A stretch of DNA of 5,549 nucleotides, taken from assembly GCA_017630115.1 (NCBI GenBank), contig JAGBVY010000084.1, positions 1-5,549 on the forward strand, given 5' to 3'. Source of the DNA: Tidjanibacter sp. (GTDB taxonomy: Bacteria; Bacteroidota; Bacteroidia; Bacteroidales; Rikenellaceae). The notes beneath the pieces were generated by a model that had not been told where the DNA came from, made no database searches, and saw nothing but the letters and a program-made list of their open reading frames with translations. Below are positions 1 through 5,549 of the stretch, one piece after another; within the stretch, counting starts at the first letter, position 1, and each line of letters begins with the position of its first letter. The position numbers and the translations under genes were made by a program.

Positions 1-1910
1 AGCACCTCGGCCCACTTGTAACCATAGTAGCCAGCAGCGTAGCCGCCCGAGAAGATGTGGCTGAACGAGCAACCCATATGAGTACCCTCAACGGTGGGGA
101 GCACCTGAGTGGAGCTCGACGCCTTGCGCTCGAAGGCAACAACGTCGTCGATAGGCTCAGTGATGGTGTGGTAGGCCATATCAATCATACCGAAGGATAC
201 CTGACGGATGTTGGCATAGGCAGCCAGGTATTTCTTCGAAGCGATAATCTTATCCCTCAACTCGGCGGGCATCTTCTCGCCAGTCTGGTAGTGTACGGCC
301 ACGATGTCGAGGAACTCAGGCTGGATGGCCCAGTTTTCGAGCACCTGACTGGGAAGTTCCACAAAGTCGCGATAGACGTTTGTACCGGTGAGCGACTCGT
401 AGGTACCTTTGGCGAAGAGGCCGTGGAGGCAGTGACCAAACTCGTGGAGGAAGGTCTCAAACTCGTCGAAGGTCAGGAGCGAGGGAGCGCTCTCGGTGGG
501 TTTGGTGAAGTTGCCGCAGAGCGAAATGAAGGGGCGAACCTCCTCGCCACCAAGAGTTTTCATCTCACGGAAAGCAGTCATCCAAGCACCGCCACGTTTG
601 GTTGCGCGGGGGAAGAAGTCCATATAGAGCACACCGAGGAAGTCGCCATTTTCCTCCAACACATCGTAGGCCTTAACGTCGGGATGATAGACATCAATAT
701 CGCCGTTCTCAACAAAACGAATACCATAGAGCCTCTCAGCAAGAGTAAAAATACCCTTCTTGACATTCTCCAACTCGAAGTAGGGTTTCACATCCTCCTC
801 GTTGTAGTCGAAGGTAGCCACTTTATATTTCTCGTTCCAATAGGCCCAATCCCAAGGCATAATCTCATACTTAGCGCCATTTTTGCGTGCGTAGCGAGCC
901 ACAGCCTCGTAGTCCTTCTTGGCATATTTGATTGTAGCTGCACGGAGCTCTTCGAGGAAGCCATTGACAGTGGCGGTATTCTCGGCCATACGCTCCTCCA
1001 ACACGAAGTCGGCATAGCAGTCGTAGCCAAACAGTTGGGCGCTCTGCAAACGAAGCTCCGAGATGCGCTTAACGATGTCGAGGTTGTTCAACTCACCACC
1101 CACACAGCGCGAGTTGGATGCCCTCCACACCTGCTCTTTCAGCTCACGATTGGAGGAGTAGGTAAGGAAGGGGAACATACTTGCCTGTTGGAGAGTTACA
1201 GTCCAGCCCTCCTCGCCACGAGCCTTAGCCTCGACTGCCATAGCGTCGCGCACAAATGCGGGCAACTCAGCCACCTGAGCCTCGTCGGTGATATTGAGGC
1301 TGAAAGCGTTGGTAGCAGCCAAAACATTCTGCTCAAAGCGCAACGAAAGTTCCGACATCTCCTCCGAGATTTTCCTATACTGCTCCTTCTGCTCATCGGA
1401 GAGGTTTGCACCCGAGCGAACGAAACCTTTATAGGTGTTGTCGAGCAGTTTGGCCTCCTCCTCATTGAGCGTCAGGTTGGCGCGGTTGTCATAGACAGCC
1501 TTCACCCTCTGCCAGAGTGTGGGGTTGAGATTGACGTCGTTGGAGAAAGCAATCAGTTTGGGCTGCACTTCCAGTGCGAGAGCCTGCATCTGGTCGCTGG
1601 TCTCGTTGCCATTGAGCACAAAGAAGATGGTCGAAACGTGACCAAGCAACTCGCCGCTACGCTCCATAGCCAAGATTGTATTCTCAAAGGTGGGAGCTTC
1701 GGGGTTGTTGATGATAGCATCCATCTCGGCACGAGCCTCTGCCAAAGCATAGTCAAAGGCGGGCATATAGTGTTCGAGTTTGATTTTCGAGAACTCGGGA
1801 GTACCATAGGGAGTCTCGCCCTGATTGATAAGGGGGTTGTTGCTAATGGAGTTACCACAACCACACATCATAGCTGCTGCCATAATAAAAGTGAAGAATT
1901 TTGTTTTCAT
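1..1910 (-). CDS. dcp: M3-family zinc metallopeptidase, peptidyl-dipeptidase Dcp-like lipoprotein (3' end cut by window)
   Basis: The 636 visible codons encode a thermolysin-fold M3 peptidase that would cleave short peptides; Dcp enzymes release C-terminal dipeptides. The zinc motif HEFGH lies at residues 489-493 (H489, H493, catalytic E490). The third ligand is E518 in DFVELPSQ, the same 29-residue spacing as in E. coli Dcp. The substrate-side signature HIFSGGYAAGYYGYKW (618-633) ends just before the left edge, so about 40-60 C-terminal residues are probably missing. The N-terminus MKTKFFTFIMAAAMMCGCG reads as a lipoprotein signal; C18, preceded by Gly, is the better lipidation site and C16 the alternative. 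No acidic residues follow the Cys, so a periplasm-facing anchor is more likely than surface display (inference). The ATG at 1910 is chosen because it gives this signal. It lies 43 bp after the amidase stop, suggesting cotranscription. M3 membership is firm; Dcp rather than oligopeptidase A is likely but unproven. Confidence 0.93.
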   Translation of the reverse strand, partial: MKTKFFTFIMAAAMMCGCGNSISNNPLINQGETPYGTPEFSKIKLEHYMPAFDYALAEARAEMDAIINNPEAPTFENTILAMERSGELLGHVSTIFFVLNGNETSDQMQALALEVQPKLIAFSNDVNLNPTLWQRVKAVYDNRANLTLNEEEAKLLDNTYKGFVRSGANLSDEQKEQYRKISEEMSELSLRFEQNVLAATNAFSLNITDEAQVAELPAFVRDAMAVEAKARGEEGWTVTLQQASMFPFLTYSSNRELKEQVWRASNSRCVGGELNNLDIVKRISELRLQSAQLFGYDCYADFVLEERMAENTATVNGFLEELRAATIKYAKKDYEAVARYARKNGAKYEIMPWDWAYWNEKYKVATFDYNEEDVKPYFELENVKKGIFTLAERLYGIRFVENGDIDVYHPDVKAYDVLEENGDFLGVLYMDFFPRATKRGGAWMTAFREMKTLGGEEVRPFISLCGNFTKPTESAPSLLTFDEFETFLHEFGHCLHGLFAKGTYESLTGTNVYRDFVELPSQVLENWAIQPEFLDIVAVHYQTGEKMPAELRDKIIASKKYLAAYANIRQVSFGMIDMAYHTITEPIDDVVAFERKASSSTQVLPTVEGTHMGCSFSHIFSGGYAAGYYGYKWAEV

Positions 1911-1953
1911 TTGCTCTATTTGTTATTTAAGTAAAATTAGTGATTTTCTCTTA

Positions 1954-3165
1954 CTACAAGCGGGTAATCTTCTCACCCTCAATACGCACCACAAATGCTC
2001 CTGCGAAGTAGCGATTGGCATCCTTGCAGATTGTGTGCGCCTCCTCCGCTCCGGAGGCCGCTATCAGACAACGCCACTTACCCGAGGTGGTCTTCTGCTG
2101 TACAATGCGACCACGATAGGGGCCAAACTTACGGTCGTTGGGGTCGGACTCATTGGACAAAGTACAAATCTGCACAAAATAGCCACTCAACACCTTCTCG
2201 GACTTCTGCTCAGGTTTTGGCTCAGGTTTAGCCACGGGCTTTTCCGATGGTTTCTGCTCCACCTTAGGGGCGGTGGGCTGAGTCGATTGGGGCTGAGGCT
2301 CAACCGTAACTTCCTCTTTCTTTGCGGCAGGGGCGGATGCAGCTACATTTTTGGCAGTAGCAGCTGCGCTCTCGTCGGCCTTGGCATTACAAATCTCCCT
2401 ATACTGACTAAATGCATCGAAGAGAGCTTTAACAACCTGTTGCTGACCCACCTCACTATGGAGGTAGTCGCGGTCTTTCTTGTTGGTCATAAAGCCCATC
2501 TCGGTCAGCACCGCAGGCATAGCCGTGCGCCACAAGACAAGGTAGGGGCCTTGACGCGCTCCCCTATCTATCACCTTGGTGGTCTTGGCATAGTTCTTCT
2601 GCACCAATTCGGCGAAGAGCATACTCTGCTCCGAGTAGGCATACTGCATCAGCGAAAAGATTATGAAGCTCTCGTCGCTACTGGGGTCGTAGCCCTCATA
2701 TTTGGCCTCGTAGTCGCCCTCCATAACAATTACGGAGTTCTCCCTCTGGGCCACAGCCAAGTTCTTGGCCGACTTATCGTTACCCATAATATAGGTCGAA
2801 GAGCCGTTGGCCTCGGTATTGCCCACAGCGTCGGTGTGGATACTGATGAAGAGGTCGGCGCCGGCACGATTGGCAATATCGCCCCTCTCGTGCAGTTCAA
2901 TGAAACGGTCATCCTTGCGGGTGTAGATAACCTCCACATCCGAATAGGCCTCGTCAATCATCTTACCCAAAGCCAAAGCCACATTCAAGTTCAAATCCTT
3001 TTCCAGATGCTTGCCCCACGAACAGCCGGGATCTTTGCCACCGTGACCTGCGTCGATAACCACCGTCGAGAGTCGTCGCTCGGCAGAGTCGATTTTTCCT
3101 TGCGCGCATACGAGCGCAGGGAGTAAAAGCGTTAAGATAAGCAGTAAAGAGGTTGAATGTTTCAT
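1954..3165 (-). CDS. Secreted N-acetylmuramoyl-L-alanine amidase (Amidase_3) with C-terminal SPOR domain
   Basis: This 403-residue protein should cut the amide bond between N-acetylmuramic acid and the stem peptide of peptidoglycan. A signal peptide (residues 1-21) ends VCA before Q22, a good signal peptidase I site. The Amidase_3 domain spans about 34-255, with expected zinc and catalytic residues H41 (DAGHGG), E55, H110 (SIHTDA) and E222 (TEMGF). An insert at about 148-190, containing YDPSSDESFIIFSLMQ, sits where AmiB/AmiC-type amidases carry an inhibitory helix. A Pro/Lys/Glu/Ala-rich linker (about 262-327) includes a tandem KPEP/KPEQ repeat. Residues 328-403 (GYFVQICTLS to KITRL) resemble a SPOR domain, a fold that binds denuded glycan at the septum, so a role in cell separation is likely. 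It carries three Cys (334, 366, 380). ATG 3165 is chosen because the signal peptide starts there; no clear Shine-Dalgarno is present. The dcp-like gene follows and the lptD-like gene diverges. Confidence 0.95.
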   Translation of the reverse strand: MKHSTSLLLILTLLLPALVCAQGKIDSAERRLSTVVIDAGHGGKDPGCSWGKHLEKDLNLNVALALGKMIDEAYSDVEVIYTRKDDRFIELHERGDIANRAGADLFISIHTDAVGNTEANGSSTYIMGNDKSAKNLAVAQRENSVIVMEGDYEAKYEGYDPSSDESFIIFSLMQYAYSEQSMLFAELVQKNYAKTTKVIDRGARQGPYLVLWRTAMPAVLTEMGFMTNKKDRDYLHSEVGQQQVVKALFDAFSQYREICNAKADESAAATAKNVAASAPAAKKEEVTVEPQPQSTQPTAPKVEQKPSEKPVAKPEPKPEQKSEKVLSGYFVQICTLSNESDPNDRKFGPYRGRIVQQKTTSGKWRCLIAASGAEEAHTICKDANRYFAGAFVVRIEGEKITRL

Positions 3166-3182
3166 TGTTTTTACTATTTTTG
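3152..3182 (+). promoter_or_regulatory. Candidate Bacteroidota promoter for the lptD-like gene
   Basis: TATTTTTG at 3175-3182 matches the -7 consensus TAnnTTTG exactly. GTTG at 3152-3155, one mismatch from the -33 TTTG, lies 19 nt upstream. The predicted start is near 3189, giving a leader of about 87 nt that contains the inverted repeat. The -33 half lies inside the amidase's first codons, so the two divergent promoters would interfere sterically. Exact matches to such a degenerate AT-rich motif are common by chance, so confidence is modest. Confidence 0.35.
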
Positions 3183-3232
3183 CTGAATGATTCGACCGCA
3201 TAAGTGGCGTAAGAATCAGACATTTAGTGGTT

Positions 3233-3253
3233 TTTGCCGACTTTGTCGGCAAA
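3233..3253. repeat. Perfect inverted repeat in the divergent promoter region
   Basis: The left arm TTTGCCGAC (3233-3241) and right arm GTCGGCAAA (3245-3253) are exact reverse complements around a 3-nt loop, TTT. The right arm overlaps the amidase -7 box, and the predicted amidase transcription start falls in the loop. The repeat lies 22 nt before the TTG start of the lptD-like gene. No long U-tract follows either arm directly, so an operator or a leader RNA hairpin is more plausible than a terminator. The function is not known. Confidence 0.7.
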
Positions 3254-3257
3254 GGTA
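3250..3257 (-). promoter_or_regulatory. Candidate Bacteroidota -7 promoter element for the amidase operon
   Basis: Read on the minus strand, this is TACCTTTG, an exact match to the Bacteroides -7 consensus TAnnTTTG. It would place the transcription start near 3243 and give a leader of roughly 80 nt before the amidase ATG. The only upstream TTTG (3287 to 3284 on the minus strand) is 26 nt away, longer than the usual 19-21 nt, so the -33 element is weak or absent. The box overlaps the right arm of the inverted repeat at 3233-3253. Confidence 0.55.
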
Positions 3258-3275
3258 ATAATTTTTTGTGAGATT

Positions 3276-5549
3276 TTGGACTACAAACGCATAAAATTCA
3301 TCGTTTTTTCGCTAGCCACACTGCTGTGGTCAGCTACGCTGGGGGCGCAAAACCTCTCCACCGAGGAGAAAATGTTGCATCCCACAGCCGACTCTCTACT
3401 CTCCCAAAGGCCCATTGAGCCAAACAGATTTGCTGCCCGTCAGTCGGCTTTTGCCACCCCCGACTCACTCGCCCAACGGGCCGACAATAGGGCCATCGAC
3501 TCGCTCCTTGTCTTGCCCTCCGACACAGCCGGCCGACGAAAAGAGCGCAACTTCCTCGACGAGGTCATCAGCGGCAAAAACAAAGACTCGCTCTACTACG
3601 ACGTCAGAGGCAAAATGGTACACATCTACGAACAGGGCGATGTGACCTACGGCAATATGAACATCAAAGCCGACTATATGCGCGTATCGATGGATAGCAA
3701 GGAGCTTCTTGCCTATGGCAAGGCCGACACCTCGGCCTATGGCCACACCCGCCCCGAATTTACCGAGTCGGGCTCTACTTACACAATGGATACCGTAACC
3801 TACAACATCGAATCGAAGAGGGCCAAAATCAAGGGCGTTGTAACCAAAGATGGCGAGGGCTACCTAACGGGCCGTGAGGTGAAGATGATGGACGACAAAT
3901 CGTTCAACATCAGTGGCGGTGTCTATACCACCTGCGAGCACACCGACCACCCCCACTTCTACATCCAGATGACCAAGGCCAAGTTTATCCCTGGCAAGAA
4001 GATTGTCTCTGGCCCCCTCTATTTGGTCATTGCCGACGTGCCTCTGCCGTTGCTCATACCCGAGATTTTCTTCCCAATGAATATGGAGCGCAAGACGGGT
4101 TTCATTATGCCCAGCTATGGTGAGGAGAACAATCGAGGTTTCTTCTTGCGCGACGGTGGTTACTACTTCCACATCAACGACTATGTCGATTTCAAGATTA
4201 CGGGTGGTATCTATACGCTCGGTTCGTGGGAGGTCAATGCAGCCTCCACCTACCGTGTGCGCTACAAATTCAACGGCTCAGTGGGTGTAAACTACGCCCA
4301 GACCGTAACGGGCGACAAAGGTTCGAGCGACTACTCCAATCAGGGTAGCTTCCGAGTTCAGTGGACCCACTCGCAGGATGCCAAGTACAACCCCAACTCC
4401 ACCTTTTCGGCCAACGTAAACTTCTCCTCGCCCGGATTTAACAAAAACGCCTCAACCGACCTTACGACATACCTCTCGTCGCAGACCACCTCAACTATCA
4501 ACTACTCCCACTCGTGGAAGGGACTACCTATGAACCTTTCGATTGGTCTGAACTACTCGCAGCAGCTCAATACGGGCGACGTGTCGATGGGTATGCCTAA
4601 CATCAATTTCAGCGTCAATCGTTTCTACCCCTTCAAGCGCAAGGTTATGGTGGGTAAGGAGCGTTGGTATGAGAAGATTGCTATGACCTACAAGGCTCAG
4701 ATGCAGAACACACTCAACACCAAGTTTGAGGATATGTTCAAAAAGGAGAGTCTGGACAAGATGAAAAATGGTGTGAAACACACCCTACCCATCAGCGCAA
4801 CGTTCAATGTGGGAGGTTTTCTGAACGTTTCGCCCTCGATTAACTACAACGAGAGGTGGTACTTCCGCCGTGTGGACCAACGTTGGAGCGACAAGGAGAA
4901 CGCCATTGTGGCCGACACCACGCGCGGTTTCTATCGTGTCTATGATTATAGCGCCTCCGTTTCGGCCAACACCACCCTCTATGGTATGTATCAGTTTAAG
5001 AATCCCAACAGCTACCTGAAAGCTGTGCGCCATACAATTAACCTCTCCGCCTCAGCCTCGTTAGCACCCGACTTTGGCAACCCCAAGTATGGCTACTGGA
5101 AGGAGGTGCAGGGCAACGCCGAGGGCACAAGAATGCAACGCTACTCGCCATTCTCGGGCGAGATGTATGGCGTACCGAGTAGCAGCCCCAATGCGAGTCT
5201 GTCGCTCGACATTTCGCAAACTCTCGAAGCCAAGGTAGCCAGCGACACCGACACGACGGGTATGAAGAAGGTGAAAATAATTGACGACTTCGCTTTCAAT
5301 TTCAGCTACAACTTCTTGGCCGACTCAATGAAACTGAGCAACATACCTGTGCGTATCCGTTCGAGTATCATCCCCAACTTCGGCATCAACATATCGATGA
5401 CTCTCGACCCCTATGAGGTGGATAAAACTACGGGCAAACGCTACGACAAACTCCTATTGAAGCGAGGCATACCCGGCCGTATCGCCTCAACGGGTTGGTC
5501 GTGTGGCTACACGTTCCGTTCGTCGGACCTCTATACGGAGGCCACCATA
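3276..5549 (+). CDS. lptD: LptD-type outer-membrane LPS assembly protein (3' end cut by window)
   Basis: The 758 visible codons run open to the right edge. LptD forms the outer-membrane beta-barrel that, with LptE, inserts lipopolysaccharide into the outer leaflet. A signal peptide (1-24) ends LGA before Q25. A Ser/Asp-rich stretch with repeated DSL follows (about 26-103). An LptA/OstA-like jellyroll spans about 104-245, beginning DSLYYDVRGKMVHIYEQGDV. The conserved junction GPLYLVIADVPLPLLIPEIF (246-265) is typical of Bacteroidota LptD. From about 270 onward the alternating aromatic/polar strands look like an outer-membrane barrel. Only two cysteines are visible, C220 (YTTCEH) and C743 (GWSCGY). 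TTG 3276 is the only good start: the frame is closed by TAG at 3225, it has no ATG before 3372 (M33), and starting there would remove the signal peptide. Bacteroidota LptD proteins are often near 900 residues, so the barrel end is missing. Family assignment is strong; the start is less certain. Confidence 0.9.
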   Translation, partial: MDYKRIKFIVFSLATLLWSATLGAQNLSTEEKMLHPTADSLLSQRPIEPNRFAARQSAFATPDSLAQRADNRAIDSLLVLPSDTAGRRKERNFLDEVISGKNKDSLYYDVRGKMVHIYEQGDVTYGNMNIKADYMRVSMDSKELLAYGKADTSAYGHTRPEFTESGSTYTMDTVTYNIESKRAKIKGVVTKDGEGYLTGREVKMMDDKSFNISGGVYTTCEHTDHPHFYIQMTKAKFIPGKKIVSGPLYLVIADVPLPLLIPEIFFPMNMERKTGFIMPSYGEENNRGFFLRDGGYYFHINDYVDFKITGGIYTLGSWEVNAASTYRVRYKFNGSVGVNYAQTVTGDKGSSDYSNQGSFRVQWTHSQDAKYNPNSTFSANVNFSSPGFNKNASTDLTTYLSSQTTSTINYSHSWKGLPMNLSIGLNYSQQLNTGDVSMGMPNINFSVNRFYPFKRKVMVGKERWYEKIAMTYKAQMQNTLNTKFEDMFKKESLDKMKNGVKHTLPISATFNVGGFLNVSPSINYNERWYFRRVDQRWSDKENAIVADTTRGFYRVYDYSASVSANTTLYGMYQFKNPNSYLKAVRHTINLSASASLAPDFGNPKYGYWKEVQGNAEGTRMQRYSPFSGEMYGVPSSSPNASLSLDISQTLEAKVASDTDTTGMKKVKIIDDFAFNFSYNFLADSMKLSNIPVRIRSSIIPNFGINISMTLDPYEVDKTTGKRYDKLLLKRGIPGRIASTGWSCGYTFRSSDLYTEATI

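Noticed and set aside
57..1934. 625-codon open frame on the plus strand, antisense to the dcp-like peptidase
   Set aside because: It is in codon register with the peptidase, so its stops would correspond to sense TTA, CTA or TCA codons, which that gene never uses. The translation has no recognisable domain, while the minus strand gives a complete M3 active site.
1825..3126. 433-codon open frame on the plus strand, antisense to the amidase
   Set aside because: It has the same cause: exact codon register with the amidase and avoidance of TTA/CTA/TCA. It ends precisely at the TTA codon for amidase residue 14, and it runs across the gene boundary without any recognisable product.
3166..3252. 29-residue N-terminal extension of the amidase from an upstream TTG
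   Set aside because: The extension would precede a well-formed signal peptide, burying it, and would start inside the likely promoter element and palindrome. The ATG at 3165 is better.
3233..3270. Inverted repeat followed by a T-run, considered as a rho-independent terminator
   Set aside because: The T-run (3262-3267) is only six bases and starts 8 nt after the stem. No gene on the plus strand ends upstream, and the site lies between divergent starts.
3465..5033. Several minus-strand frames of 80-100 codons opposite the lptD-like gene
   Set aside because: They lie entirely within a continuous LptD reading frame, have low-complexity His/Val-rich translations, and show no start signals or domains.

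Overview
The window looks like an ordinary envelope-biogenesis locus from a member of the Bacteroidota, most likely Bacteroidales. I judge this from the Bacteroidota-type LptD homologue, the SPOR-tailed secreted amidase, the lack of clear Shine-Dalgarno sequences, and promoter-like elements of the Bacteroides TAnnTTTG type. Base composition is moderate, with AT-rich intergenic stretches. The genus cannot be fixed from this sequence; a moderate-GC lineage such as Alistipes is possible, but that is only a guess.

There are three protein genes. On the minus strand, an N-acetylmuramoyl-L-alanine amidase (3165 to 1954) is followed 43 bp downstream by a lipoprotein-type M3 zinc metallopeptidase of the Dcp group (1910 to the left edge, C-terminus cut off). 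The two probably form one transcription unit. On the plus strand, diverging from the amidase across a 110-bp gap, is an LptD-type outer-membrane LPS assembly protein (3276 to the right edge, C-terminus cut off). It appears to start at TTG.

The divergent gap (3166-3275) holds the main regulatory signals. There is an exact TAnnTTTG element facing the amidase, a second such element facing lptD, and a perfect 9-bp inverted repeat that covers part of the amidase promoter element. No tRNA, rRNA, CRISPR array, insertion sequence or terminator was seen.

All three products are predicted to be exported: a cell-wall hydrolase for glycan-associated amide bonds, an outer-membrane LPS translocon, and a periplasm-facing lipoprotein peptidase. 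The locus therefore makes sense as envelope maintenance. I found no evidence of a new biological system. The points most worth checking are the palindrome in the shared promoter region, the lptD start, the two-cysteine pattern in LptD, and the helical insert in the amidase.
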